A stretch of 64,000 nucleotides of DNA from Exiguobacterium chiriqhucha RW-2 (GTDB lineage: Bacteria; Bacillota; Bacilli; Exiguobacteriales; Exiguobacteriaceae). Positions 42,243-51,484 of the stretch are shown piece after piece; positions within the stretch are counted from its first letter, which is position 1; every line of letters starts with the position of its first letter. The position numbers were made by a program, and so were the translations under genes. The stretch is taken from positions 496,001 to 560,000 of the forward strand of contig NZ_ATCL01000014.1 in NCBI RefSeq assembly GCF_000416965.1, read 5' to 3'. The notes under the pieces are model-generated. The model saw only the letters and a list, made by a program, of their open reading frames with translations. It searched no databases and was not told the origin of the DNA.

Positions 42243-43315
42243 GCACACTTATTGAAAATAAGACGAAGCCGCGGGAAGCGTATGATGTCGATGGTCGATC
42301 CGTGCATACAGAAGAACGGTGTGCGACGGCGTTCCGTTCGAAACGAGAACAGCACCGCTACTGGCTATTCCTTGCCTTCTTCATCATCGGCGGATTGCTC
42401 TGTGCGTTCGGGTTGCTCGTCTACAACAATCCGGTCCCGTTCGACTCACCGTCGTTCGTCCCGGTCGTCGAACGTCGGGTCGTCGCCGTCATCACGATGG
42501 CGATTGCTGCGCTCTGTCAAAGCATGGCGACGGTCGCGTTTCATTCGGTGACGAACAACCGGATCATTACGCCATCGTTACTCGGGTTCGACGCACTCTA
42601 CTCGACGATTCAGACGAGCATGATTTTCTTCTTCGGTGCAGGGGCGTTAATCGGTTTTTCGGGAACCGGTGCCTTTTTGACCCAGGTGGGCCTCATGGTG
42701 CTCATGAGTCTGCTCTTGTATGGCTGGCTCTTGTCGGGGAAATATGGCAATCTGCAACTCATGCTTCTCATCGGCATTATCATCGGGACCGGCATGAACT
42801 CGGTGTCCTCGTTCATGCGCCGCATGCTCGCGCCGTCCGAGTTCGACGTCCTGCAGGCTCGCCTGTTCGGTTCGGTGATGCATGCCGATGCCGCCTACTT
42901 CCCGATTGTTATCCCGATTGTGATTGTCGTCGGGACGTTGTTGTATAGCTTCTCCAATCGCTTGAACGTCGTCGCACTCGGGAAAGACGTGGCGACATCG
43001 TTCGGGGTGAACCATCGCCGGAGCGTCATCTTTACGCTCGTCTTAATCTCGCTCCTTATGTCGGTATCGACGGCGCTGATTGGACCGTTGACGTTCTTCG
43101 GATTCTTGGTGGCGACGCTCAGCTATCAAGTGGCAGCGACGTACGATCATAAGTACGTGTTTCCGCTGGTGTTCGCGCTTGGGTTCTTCGTTCTGACGAG
43201 CGCGTACTTCTTTATGTATCACATTCTCAATACACCGAGTGTCGTGTCCGTCATCATCGAACTGTTCGGCGGCGTGATTTTCTTAGCGGTGATTTTACGG
43301 AAGAGGTCATTATGA
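42239..43315 (+). CDS. Siderophore ABC transporter permease 2 (FecCD type, YclO-like)
   Basis: A permease of 358 residues, the second half of the channel. It has a longer N-terminal cytoplasmic tail (about 40 residues, with KSKREQHRYW-like basic stretch) before the first helix, then FecCD features such as LLGFDALYSTIQT and TALIGPLTFFGFLVATLSYQ. The ATG at 42239 overlaps the previous stop and follows GGGAGGGG. It overlaps the ATPase gene as ATGA. Confidence 0.88.
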   Translation: MSTLIENKTKPREAYDVDGRSVHTEERCATAFRSKREQHRYWLFLAFFIIGGLLCAFGLLVYNNPVPFDSPSFVPVVERRVVAVITMAIAALCQSMATVAFHSVTNNRIITPSLLGFDALYSTIQTSMIFFFGAGALIGFSGTGAFLTQVGLMVLMSLLLYGWLLSGKYGNLQLMLLIGIIIGTGMNSVSSFMRRMLAPSEFDVLQARLFGSVMHADAAYFPIVIPIVIVVGTLLYSFSNRLNVVALGKDVATSFGVNHRRSVIFTLVLISLLMSVSTALIGPLTFFGFLVATLSYQVAATYDHKYVFPLVFALGFFVLTSAYFFMYHILNTPSVVSVIIELFGGVIFLAVILRKRSL

Positions 43316-44064
43316 TTCAACTTGAACAAGTACAAAAAACATATACGGATGACGTCCAAATCGGACCGATCAATCTCGACATCCCGAAAGCTGGATTCAC
43401 GTCGTTGATCGGACCGAACGGGGCAGGGAAATCGACGACGCTCATGATGATCGGCCGTTTGCTCGACTTGGATGAAGGTCAAATCCATGTCGCCGGCCTG
43501 GACGTGTCGAGCGCGAAATCGAAAGACTTGGCGAAAATCGTCACGATCTTACGGCAAGAGAACCATTTCGTGACGCGTCTCACCGTCCGTCAGCTCGCGG
43601 GCTTCGGACGCTTCCCGTACTCAAAAGGGCGGTTGACGCAAGAGGATGAACGGATTATCTCGAAATATATCGACTTCCTCGATTTGACGTCGCTCGAGCA
43701 TCGCTATCTCGATGAATTGTCGGGCGGACAGCGCCAACGGGCGTACGTCGCGATGGTGCTCTGTCAGGAGACGGAATACGTGCTCCTCGATGAACCCCTC
43801 AATAACCTCGATATCGCTCGATCGGTCCAGATGATGGAGTACTTGCGCCACGTCGCTGACGAGTTCGGAAGGACAATCGTCACGGTGCTCCATGACATCA
43901 ACTTTGCAGCGAAATATTCGGACCGCATCTGTGCGATGAAAGACGGGAACATCGCCGCCTTCGGTACGGTCGAGGAGATTATGGATGCAGACATCCTATC
44001 TGACATTTTCGAGACGAAACTGGAGATTATTCAAGGGCCATATGGGCCAATCGCAGTCTATTAA
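43312..44064 (+). CDS. Siderophore ABC transporter ATP-binding protein (YclP-like)
   Basis: ATPase of 250 residues for the ferric siderophore importer. It has Walker A (GPNGAGKST), Q loop (TILRQENHF), signature (LSGGQRQRAYVAM), Walker B (VLLDEPLNNLD) and switch His (VLHDINFAAKYSD). It is coupled to permease 2 by an ATGA overlap. An FAD reductase-like gene follows 17 bp later. Confidence 0.9.
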   Translation: MIQLEQVQKTYTDDVQIGPINLDIPKAGFTSLIGPNGAGKSTTLMMIGRLLDLDEGQIHVAGLDVSSAKSKDLAKIVTILRQENHFVTRLTVRQLAGFGRFPYSKGRLTQEDERIISKYIDFLDLTSLEHRYLDELSGGQRQRAYVAMVLCQETEYVLLDEPLNNLDIARSVQMMEYLRHVADEFGRTIVTVLHDINFAAKYSDRICAMKDGNIAAFGTVEEIMDADILSDIFETKLEIIQGPYGPIAVY

Positions 44065-44081
44065 AGAAAGGACGGGATTCG

Positions 44082-44780
44082 ATGCAGATTTACTGGACAC
44101 CGATTCAACAAGTCGTGCAGGAATCAAAAGACACCTACACGTTCAAACTTGAACTGCCGGCTGGCTTCACATGGGAAGAAGGGGCGCACACACACTTCGC
44201 GCTCGAGGGATTTAACAAGGAAGATCGACCGAACCGGACGTTGATTCGCCATATGTCGATTTCGACGTTGCCGCATGAAGGCGCAATCGGTATCACGACC
44301 CGGGTCAAACCGGAATGTTCGACGTTTAAATCAATCTTGCGTGACATGAACATCGGGGACAAGGTCGCCATCTTCAAGACGCATTCGAACGTTCCGTTGA
44401 AACGGGAGGGGAAGAACGTCTATCTGTTGTCGTCGGGTGTCGGCATTGCGACGTTCCGTCCGCTCGTGCTCGCGTATTTGGCGAATGGGGAAGGCGTGCC
44501 GCACCTTCATTCGTTGAACGTCGATTCCTCACAGGATTATCTGTTCAGCGATGTGTTCGCATCAACAGCCGCCTTCACGGCCGAGTTCGTCGACAGTCGT
44601 CCGGATTATTATCAGCGTGTCGAGACGCTCGCTGCAGACAAAGATGGGTTGTTTTATGTGGTCGGCAGCGATGATTTCTTGCATGCGACGATTGCTGCGT
44701 TGCGTCAAAGCGGTGTCACGCCAGATCAAATCATGCTCGACAAGCATGACTTTCAATTTGAAGATTTTTTGAAAGCCTGA
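44082..44780 (+). CDS. FNR-like flavin reductase, probable ferric-siderophore reductase
   Basis: A soluble oxidoreductase of 232 residues. The first half is a flavin-binding barrel with RHMSISTLPHEG (the RxYS-like FAD motif) and the second a nucleotide-binding domain with LLSSGVGIATFRPLV and a VGSDDF motif. In this operon, after the importer, it probably reduces ferric siderophore to release iron (inference). The start follows AAAGGACGGG. Confidence 0.75.
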   Translation: MQIYWTPIQQVVQESKDTYTFKLELPAGFTWEEGAHTHFALEGFNKEDRPNRTLIRHMSISTLPHEGAIGITTRVKPECSTFKSILRDMNIGDKVAIFKTHSNVPLKREGKNVYLLSSGVGIATFRPLVLAYLANGEGVPHLHSLNVDSSQDYLFSDVFASTAAFTAEFVDSRPDYYQRVETLAADKDGLFYVVGSDDFLHATIAALRQSGVTPDQIMLDKHDFQFEDFLKA

Positions 44781-44783
44781 CAC

Positions 44784-45362
44784 TCAGACCGAGGACACGT
44801 TCCTCGGTCTTTTTGCATGGCACAAGTCGACGAAACGCTCGAACACGTCGCGTCCGTTCGGCGTTCCAATCGACTCGGGGTGGAACTGGACGCCGTATGT
44901 CGGGTGTGTCGGATGCTCGAGCGCCATGATGACATCGTCGTGCGTGCGAGCGGTCACGACGAGATTCGTCTCCAAGACGACGAGCGAATGATAGCGCATG
45001 ACCTCGCTCGGACTCCCGTCGAACAAGACGCCCGGTGTCGTCTCGATCAAGGACGTCTTCCCATGCATGACCTGCTCGGCCCGTCCGACCGTCCCGCCGA
45101 ACGCCTCGGCGATGACTTGATGACCGAGACAGACGCCGAGGATGGGGATGGTGCCAGACAAAGAGCGGACGACGTCGAGCGAGACACCGGCATCCAGTGG
45201 GCCACCTGGACCCGGAGAGATGATGATGCCAGCCGGATTAAGGGCGCGGATTGCGTCGATTGTAAGTTCATCATTGCGGACGACCAAGACGTCGCTGAAC
45301 CGGGCGACATCTTGATACACGTTGTACGTGAACGAGTCGTAGTTATCGATGAGTAGAATCAT
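44784..45362 (-). CDS. trpG: Anthranilate synthase glutamine amidotransferase component
   Basis: A class I glutaminase subunit of 192 residues. The nucleophile is Cys78 in GVCLGHQ, and the His-Glu pair is in QFHPES. It frees ammonia from glutamine for the TrpE subunit. It overlaps trpE by 4 bp. In Bacilli this subunit is often shared with para-aminobenzoate synthase; the tryptophan T-box here points to tryptophan synthesis. The gene ends inside the convergent terminator stem. Confidence 0.9.
   Translation of the reverse strand: MILLIDNYDSFTYNVYQDVARFSDVLVVRNDELTIDAIRALNPAGIIISPGPGGPLDAGVSLDVVRSLSGTIPILGVCLGHQVIAEAFGGTVGRAEQVMHGKTSLIETTPGVLFDGSPSEVMRYHSLVVLETNLVVTARTHDDVIMALEHPTHPTYGVQFHPESIGTPNGRDVFERFVDLCHAKRPRNVSSV
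44786..44814 (+). terminator. Terminator of the siderophore operon, inside the end of trpG
   Basis: AGACCGAGGA pairs with TCCTCGGTCT, followed by TTTT on the plus strand. The stem also encodes the last residues of the convergent trpG product. Confidence 0.85.
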
Positions 45363-46690
45363 GCGAACACCTCCAAAAGAGATTTGGCTTTATGCAACGT
45401 CTCTTCATATTCTGATACCGGGTCCGAGTCGTAGACGATACCGGCGCCCGCTTGGACGTAGGCCGTATCTCCTTGAACGACCATCGTCCGGATGGCGAGA
45501 GCGAAATCATAGCCGCCCCGAACGTCGAGATACCCGACGGCCCCGGCATATACTTCGCGTTTCACCGTCTCCAATTCGTCAATCAGCTGCATCGCCCGAA
45601 TCTTCGGGGCGCCGGATACGGTACCGGCCGGGAGACAGGCACGTAACGCATCAATCGGATTCAAGTCGTCACGCAGTTCGCCCTCGACCTCGGAGACGAG
45701 ATGCATGACGTTTTTGAAGCGCTCGACTTCCATCTGTTTCGGAATCGTGACCGAGCCGACTTTGGCGACCCGGCCGATGTCGTTGCGGCCGAGATCGAGC
45801 AGCATCCGGTGCTCGGCGAGTTCTTTCTCGTCTTTCACGAGGTCAGCGGCGTGACGCACATCCTCTTCGATTGTCTTGCCACGGGGGCGGGTGCCGGCGA
45901 TCGGATTCGTCGAGACGCGATTGCCCTCGACGCGGACGAGACTCTCCGGGGACGCCCCGAGGACGATTGCCTCGCCTAGGTCGATATAGAATAAGTACGG
46001 ACTCGGGTTCTGTTTCCGGAGCGTCCGATAGAAGTGGAACGGGTCGCCGGTGAACGTCGCATCGATGCGTTGAGACAAAACGAGTTGGAACACCTCTCCG
46101 GCGAGGATGGCTTCTTTCGCCTGTAAGACGCGTTCGACAAATTCATTCTTGCTCGTCAACACCCGTTCGCTCGTTCGGACGACCGGTGCCAGTTCGTGTG
46201 TCATCGCCGTCTCGAGTTCAGCTTTCAGCTTTTCGAGCCGTGCCGTCTGTCCGGTTTCTCCTGTGTCGATTAAAATGACCTGTTCTTCGATGTGGTCATA
46301 GAGGACGACCGTCTCATAACGTTGGAACAAAGCGTCCGGCAAGTCGCGTGTCTCGCTCGGGGTGTTCGGAATCGGCTCGTAAACCCGCTGCATGTCATAA
46401 CCGATATAGCCGACGGCACCGCCGATGAACGGATAGGGGGCGTCCGGTGTGTCTCGTGAAACGAGTTTCGATAACAAGGCGAGCGGGTCATTGGTGTGCA
46501 TCGTACCGGACGCGTCGGTCACTTCGTTGCCGTTGGCGCGAATCGTCTCGACCGGATTGGAGGCGATAATCGAGTAGCGGCCGTGCTTGCCTTCGGCGCG
46601 ACTCTCGAGCAACACTTTCCGTTCGCCTGTTAAGCGATGAAAAATGGCCACCGGTGTCAGTTCGTCGCCATTGATGATGAGTTGTTTCAT
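45359..46690 (-). CDS. trpE: Anthranilate synthase component I
   Basis: A chorismate-using enzyme of 443 residues that makes anthranilate, the first step of tryptophan synthesis. The N-terminal motif VLLESR fits the LLES feedback site of TrpE and argues against PabB. The catalytic C-terminal half has SPESLVRVEG, GTRPRG, EHRMLLDLGRNDIG and AGTVSGAPKIRAM. The ATG at 46690 follows GAAGGAGGAG. A tryptophan T-box precedes it. No other trp genes are in the window. Confidence 0.92.
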   Translation of the reverse strand: MKQLIINGDELTPVAIFHRLTGERKVLLESRAEGKHGRYSIIASNPVETIRANGNEVTDASGTMHTNDPLALLSKLVSRDTPDAPYPFIGGAVGYIGYDMQRVYEPIPNTPSETRDLPDALFQRYETVVLYDHIEEQVILIDTGETGQTARLEKLKAELETAMTHELAPVVRTSERVLTSKNEFVERVLQAKEAILAGEVFQLVLSQRIDATFTGDPFHFYRTLRKQNPSPYLFYIDLGEAIVLGASPESLVRVEGNRVSTNPIAGTRPRGKTIEEDVRHAADLVKDEKELAEHRMLLDLGRNDIGRVAKVGSVTIPKQMEVERFKNVMHLVSEVEGELRDDLNPIDALRACLPAGTVSGAPKIRAMQLIDELETVKREVYAGAVGYLDVRGGYDFALAIRTMVVQGDTAYVQAGAGIVYDSDPVSEYEETLHKAKSLLEVFA

Positions 46691-46704
46691 ATCCATCTCC
46701 TCCT

Positions 46705-46980
46705 TCAAATAAAAAAATCCCCCGCCCGACATGTCTAAAAAAGACATGAAGGACGGGGGACCCGTGGTGCCACCTTCGTTGGGGGAGTTCCCCCCACTCA
46801 TCGCGAACCATCATTCGCTATCCTCGGTAACGGGAGGACCCGTCAGAGCCTACGTATCGGTCTGAACGCTCAAAAGCCCATTCACGTGAGACACGTCACC
46901 GGTTCGCATCGACCACCGGCTTTCTGGAGACGAATCTTCACGCTACTCTTCTTTCTCATCGCGAGTTCGTATGAATGTTA
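46705..46980 (-). promoter_or_regulatory. Tryptophan T-box riboswitch
   Basis: The leader of trpE on the minus strand. The conserved T-box sequence AAGGTGGCACCACG is at 46763-46776 (reverse strand), and a strong terminator hairpin with a T run occupies 46711-46760. Stem I carries the AGTA-type internal loop and the distal-loop segment GCCGGTGG...GAACCGGT. In the specifier loop, GTGAA is followed by TGG (46878-46880), the tryptophan codon. Uncharged tRNA-Trp should stabilise the antiterminator and switch trpEG on. Confidence 0.92.
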
Positions 46981-46985
46981 TCGTT

Positions 46986-47014
46986 ACTTTAACGGGATGA
47001 AGTCAGAATGTCAA
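46986..47014 (-). promoter_or_regulatory. Sigma-A promoter of trpEG
   Basis: On the minus strand TTGACA (47009-47014), a 17-bp spacer and TAAAGT (46986-46991). Transcription would start just before the T-box. Confidence 0.8.
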
Positions 47015-47040
47015 GATACGAACTGTGAATCGGAGGACGG

Positions 47041-47064
47041 AAAAACCCACGCGCGAGCGTGGGT
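47041..47064 (-). terminator. Terminator of the 93-residue membrane protein gene
   Basis: ACCCACGC pairs with GCGTGGGT around GCGA, followed by five T on the minus strand. Confidence 0.85.
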
Positions 47065-47345
47065 CAATTGCGTTTTTCCATTTGACGTTCGGTCTGGCGC
47101 TTGCCGATGAACGTATAGGCGATGACGAACGAGAAAGCTGGGAACCAAAAGTTGTAAGCCGTCAGCATCACTTCATACGGATCATACAAGAAGCCCATCG
47201 CGAGTTCGATGCCGACATTGAACAACAGCGTCACAAGCAAAGCGATATACGCCTTCTCGAATCGGATCGCGATGAGGACACCTGTCCCAATGGTGAGGAT
47301 TGGGACGATGACGAATTGCCAGATGAACGGGTCGATGAAAAACAT
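47064..47345 (-). CDS. Small membrane protein (93 aa)
   Basis: A protein of 93 residues with three hydrophobic helices and a basic tail (KRQTERQMEKRN). It may belong to the DUF2651 kind of small Bacilli membrane proteins, but this is uncertain. It stands 37 bp after the DUF4956 gene on the same strand and ends in its own terminator. Confidence 0.6.
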   Translation of the reverse strand: MFFIDPFIWQFVIVPILTIGTGVLIAIRFEKAYIALLVTLLFNVGIELAMGFLYDPYEVMLTAYNFWFPAFSFVIAYTFIGKRQTERQMEKRN

Positions 47346-47381
47346 ACGATCATTCCTTTAGTAGAAAGTAATTTCTACCAA

Positions 47382-48074
47382 TTAGTATATCTCGGTATTC
47401 AAATAATTGACAGACACTTTCAAGTTCCCATTCATCTTCCGCAGTTCGTCGATGACTTGCTTGTCTCGGACGCCGTCCTTGTTTTGGACGATATAAACGA
47501 GTTGAATCATCGTCCCGAGATTCGTCGTCTCGACCGAACGGAGCGCATAATATTTATAATGGGCCGCGAGCACGCCGTCAAAGGCCGTCTCATCGTGCAA
47601 GTTCTCCGGGACAGTAATCGATAGGCGCTTCTTGTCCGAACCGCCGCGACCGAAGTCGAACATGTAGAGGACGAGGATGATGACGGACAATGAGATTGTG
47701 AACAGGATGGCGAGTATGTAGAAGCCGAGCCCACATGAAATGCCGGCCGCCATCCCGAAGAAGATGAAGGCGATGTCTTTCGGGTCGCTCATCGCGCTGC
47801 GGAAGCGGATGATCGAGAAGGCCCCGACGAGACCGAACGCGACGGCGACGTTATTGCCGATGACGATCATGACGACGGAGACGGTGACGCCCATGATGAT
47901 AATCGTCTGGACGAACGATTGGGAATAGCGGGCGCCGGTATGCGTCTTCTTATACAGATAGGCGATACATAACGTCAGGATGAAGCTGAGGAAGATGGCT
48001 GCACCTGCTTCGAGCACGGTCAAGCGTGAGGTGACGTCGGCGAGCTGGCTCACCTCATTAAAAAAATCGGTCAT
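47382..48074 (-). CDS. DUF4956 membrane protein
   Basis: A protein of 230 residues with four N-terminal membrane helices (to about residue 130), including the family region AFGLVGAFSIIRFRSAMSDPKD, followed by a soluble strand-helix domain. DUF4956 genes commonly sit beside VTC polyphosphate polymerase and CotH genes, as here. Its start overlaps the polymerase stop as ATGA. Function unknown; a link to phosphate polymer synthesis or transport is inferred from context. Confidence 0.85.
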   Translation of the reverse strand: MTDFFNEVSQLADVTSRLTVLEAGAAIFLSFILTLCIAYLYKKTHTGARYSQSFVQTIIIMGVTVSVVMIVIGNNVAVAFGLVGAFSIIRFRSAMSDPKDIAFIFFGMAAGISCGLGFYILAILFTISLSVIILVLYMFDFGRGGSDKKRLSITVPENLHDETAFDGVLAAHYKYYALRSVETTNLGTMIQLVYIVQNKDGVRDKQVIDELRKMNGNLKVSVNYLNTEIY

Positions 48075-48811
48075 ATGAGAATCCTACCTTTGTCTAAGTT
48101 TTCTTGTTCTAACAGTTCGACGCTCGTACAGAATTTCGAGACGCTCTGTTTGTTGCACTCGAGATCGGATAAGATTCGGGCGAGCCAGAACGGGACGACC
48201 TCGGACACTTTCACTTCGAGCACGACGAGGCCCGGATCGATGAAGTGATGGCCCTCGGGTCCGTTCTCGATGCGCAAGTCGTCGTTGCGGCACATGAGGT
48301 TATAGTCAAACGTGACGCGCAAGTCCTTCTCGAACGTACCTGAGAACGCTTGGCGGTCATAACTGACGACCGTGTGCGGTTTGAGGGCGTACGATTGTTG
48401 GAAATGTAGCGCTTCTTTTAAAATTTGTGGGTTTGAGGCGTTAATCGTGTCGATGGAGCGGTCGTGATTGCTCAAGATGTCGTACGCCTCGTGGAGCGGT
48501 AAAATGGTCCGCCGTTTATTGACGACATTTTTGAACTTCTGTTTGACCTCGATGAACGATTGACTGTTCATATCGGCCTGGTCATAGACACGAAGACGCA
48601 GCTTTTGTCGGAACGGCAATTTGTTGCGCGTCTCATAGTAAATCGATTTCTCCTCCGAATCAAAATAGAGGCTGACGATATTATATTTGCCTTCCGGATT
48701 CCCATACGTATCGTAATGCATGTACGGCATGATTAATTCGCGCAGCTCGAGATATGTCGAGAACGGAATCAAGTACTTGATTTCATAACGCTTGAAGATT
48801 TCTTGAGCCAC
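48071..48811 (-). CDS. VTC-domain polyphosphate polymerase
   Basis: A protein of 246 residues with the VTC tunnel fold. Conserved basic and acidic residues appear along the sequence: FKRYEIKYLI at the start, YFDSEEKSIYYETR, KLRLRVYDQ, FIEVKQKFKN, RQAFSG, RVTFDYN and VLEVKVSE near the end. In yeast Vtc4 this fold polymerises ATP gamma-phosphate into polyphosphate. A GTG start at 48811 follows AAAGGAGCGG. It is divergent from the CotH gene. Confidence 0.85.
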   Translation of the reverse strand: MAQEIFKRYEIKYLIPFSTYLELRELIMPYMHYDTYGNPEGKYNIVSLYFDSEEKSIYYETRNKLPFRQKLRLRVYDQADMNSQSFIEVKQKFKNVVNKRRTILPLHEAYDILSNHDRSIDTINASNPQILKEALHFQQSYALKPHTVVSYDRQAFSGTFEKDLRVTFDYNLMCRNDDLRIENGPEGHHFIDPGLVVLEVKVSEVVPFWLARILSDLECNKQSVSKFCTSVELLEQENLDKGRILI

Positions 48812-48944
48812 CGAACCGCTCCTTTCACCGCTTTCAGGGGGATTGTTAAATATTTGTTAAGGTGTGATATGCTACAAGTATACTGTTTCAGTACAACGTG
48901 TGCAAACGAACACAGGAAACGTTTTGGGTGGGAGGCAAGAACGA

Positions 48945-51443
48945 ATGAAAGGATTGAAAGTCGGCGCATTGGCCGCTTTGCTCGCTGTCAGTTGGGGCGG
49001 GTTCTACTATATCTCGCAAGAGCGGGCGACACCGGGGGCGGAATTTGAACAAGCGCTCGCGGAAGAACTCAACATTCCGATTGGGTCGTTCAATCAAAAT
49101 GAAGTCCGAGGCATCACCGAGCTCGACTTATCGGGTTATGGATTGACCGATTTGACGGGGCTCGAACATTTTCAATCGCTCGAAGTTTTGAACTTATCGA
49201 ATAACGCCTTGACGGATGTATCCGTCTTGTCGAATCTACAATATCTAGAGTCGCTCGACCTTAGCTTCAATCAATTGACAGACGTCCCGGCCCTTGCCGC
49301 ACCGCTCGTGACACTCGATGTCGAAGGGAACGATTTGACCGATTTATCGTTCTTACCGGAATCCGAGACGTTGACGACACTCAACCTGCGCGACAACGAC
49401 ATCGAGTCGCTTGATGAGCTCACGACACGCACACCGAACGTCACTCATTTGAATATTCGAGGCAATGCGGTCCGATCGGTCGAACCGCTCGCTTCATTGA
49501 CGCAGCTGATTGACGTCAACGCGCGTGACAACCGAATCGACACGTTCGCGCCGCTAGCGGAACTAAACATTACCGAGCGGTTATACGTGACAGGCAATGC
49601 GACCCAGGATTACGCCGCTCTGTCGTCGCTCGCGGAACAAGTGGCGGACCGCGACTTTGAACGGTTGCCGGATCGTCCGGCCTTCTCGGAACCGAGCGGG
49701 GTCATTTCATCGGGGACCGAGCTCACGCTCGACGCCGCCCCGGGTGCGTCTATCTTCTATACCGTCGATGGGAGCGCACCGACGGAAACGTCAGCTCCGT
49801 ACACCGGACCAATCGCTTTAGACGCGACGCTGACGAGCGCGTTACCTGTGTTGTCGAACAATCGTACGGCGACGAATTTGTCTGCGCCGACGTTTGAGCG
49901 GTCAGACGTGGAACGGGCCATCATCGTTCGGGCGATTGCGGTTCAAGATGGTGCCACGAGTGAACTTGCGACGCGGACTTACTTATTAGATGACGGCGTC
50001 TTCGCCTCGAATCTACCCGTCGTCTCACTCTCGACCGATGCCAACAATCTGTTCGACCCGAGCATCGGGATTTATACGCCAGGTGATGTACCTGACGGCC
50101 CGCTCCAAATCGGGCAAGGCAACTTTTTCGAAACCGGACAAATGTGGGAACGACCGGCCCATCTCGATTACTTCGAACAAGGCGAGCACGTGTTCAGCCA
50201 AGATATCGGGATTCGCATCCATGGTGGTTTCTCTCGTGGATTGGCCCAAAAGAGCTTACGGCTCTATGCGCGCAGCGAGTACGGACAGAGCCGCTTCTAT
50301 CACACGTTCTTCCCGGACAGCGAGCAAGTCGAGTTCAATCGGCTTCTGCTGCGCAACGCCGGCAATGATTGGCAAGGTGCGATGCTCCGGGACGCCTATA
50401 TGCAGGAGCTGTTGGCGGACCGTCCGCTCGACTTCCAAGACTATCAACCGGCCGTCGTGCTCATGAACGGCGAGTACTGGGGGATGCATAACATTCGCGA
50501 GCTCTACTCGGCCGAGTATTTTGAAATTAAATATGATATCGATGAGACCGAACTTGCCATCTTAGAGGCTGAACCAGATCATCCGGACGGGATGGTCATC
50601 GAGACGGGGCAAGAGAGTGATTTGATTCATTATCGGGAGATGGTCCGCTTCGCTGAAACGAATGACTTGAACGACGCAGCGGCGTTCGCCGAACTAGAAC
50701 AGCGGATGGATGTCGATAACTTTTTAGAGTACGCGGCGTACCAGGCGTTTTATGGGAACTTGGACAGTATGTTCAACAATTACGCCGTCTGGCGCAAGTC
50801 GGTTGATTACACGGAGGATGTACCGCGTGGACACGATGGCCGTTGGCGCTGGATCGTCTTCGATTTGGACCAAGGGTTCGCCCAACGCTTCCCGATTGAC
50901 GAGAGCGTATCGTATGACATGTTGGCTTACTTGACGGGACCGGGAGACGAGCACGCCTTGTTCCGATCGCTGATTGCGAGCGAGGAGGGAGAGCAGCGGT
51001 TCATTCGTTTGTTCAACGACTTGTTGAATGGGGCGTTTACGACCATGAACATGGAGGGAACATTGGATGAAATGGCTGCACGCATCGAACCGGAGATGCC
51101 ACGCACGATTGAACGTTGGCAACACATCCCCTCGATGCAGTCGTGGGAAGGACGGGTCGATAAAATGCGGCAGTTTGCGGAGCGTAGACCTGACGTCGTC
51201 CGTGAGCAACTGCGACAACGGTTCGAACTCGGGGCTGACCGTAGCTTGCGAGTCGAAAGTGAAAATATCACGATAAACTCAGTTGAAGTCAATCGAGGGT
51301 TCGTCGGGACATATTATGATGGAGATGAGGTCATGGTTTCTTCCAATGTATCTGACGGGAAGTTGTTTATTAACGGCGAACCGGTCAACGGGGAGCAGGC
51401 GACGATTCGTATGACGGAAGATTTCGTCGTGACGTTCGAATAA
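48945..51443 (+). CDS. Exported LRR - CHB_HEX-like - CotH kinase protein
   Basis: A surface protein of 832 residues. A signal or anchor helix (about 3-23) is followed by SDS22-type leucine-rich repeats (about 55-250, e.g. LEVLNLSNNALTDVSVLSNL), a chitobiase-like domain (about 265-360, IFYTVDGSAPTETSAPYTGP), and a CotH kinase domain (about 370-700) with KSLRLYARSEYG, LRNAGNDWQ, NGEYWGMHNIRE and WIVFDLDQGF. CotH proteins phosphorylate spore-coat proteins or related targets. The last 90 residues form a beta domain. The ATG at 48945 follows GGGAGG. It is divergent from the VTC-DUF4956 operon. Confidence 0.85.
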   Translation: MKGLKVGALAALLAVSWGGFYYISQERATPGAEFEQALAEELNIPIGSFNQNEVRGITELDLSGYGLTDLTGLEHFQSLEVLNLSNNALTDVSVLSNLQYLESLDLSFNQLTDVPALAAPLVTLDVEGNDLTDLSFLPESETLTTLNLRDNDIESLDELTTRTPNVTHLNIRGNAVRSVEPLASLTQLIDVNARDNRIDTFAPLAELNITERLYVTGNATQDYAALSSLAEQVADRDFERLPDRPAFSEPSGVISSGTELTLDAAPGASIFYTVDGSAPTETSAPYTGPIALDATLTSALPVLSNNRTATNLSAPTFERSDVERAIIVRAIAVQDGATSELATRTYLLDDGVFASNLPVVSLSTDANNLFDPSIGIYTPGDVPDGPLQIGQGNFFETGQMWERPAHLDYFEQGEHVFSQDIGIRIHGGFSRGLAQKSLRLYARSEYGQSRFYHTFFPDSEQVEFNRLLLRNAGNDWQGAMLRDAYMQELLADRPLDFQDYQPAVVLMNGEYWGMHNIRELYSAEYFEIKYDIDETELAILEAEPDHPDGMVIETGQESDLIHYREMVRFAETNDLNDAAAFAELEQRMDVDNFLEYAAYQAFYGNLDSMFNNYAVWRKSVDYTEDVPRGHDGRWRWIVFDLDQGFAQRFPIDESVSYDMLAYLTGPGDEHALFRSLIASEEGEQRFIRLFNDLLNGAFTTMNMEGTLDEMAARIEPEMPRTIERWQHIPSMQSWEGRVDKMRQFAERRPDVVREQLRQRFELGADRSLRVESENITINSVEVNRGFVGTYYDGDEVMVSSNVSDGKLFINGEPVNGEQATIRMTEDFVVTFE

Positions 51444-51484
51444 ATCAATTTATGTTATGATGGACGCGAAAGGTAGGTACATCA

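Noticed and set aside
45359-46690. PabB (para-aminobenzoate synthase) instead of TrpE
   Set aside because: The LLES-type feedback motif and the tryptophan-specific T-box favour TrpE.
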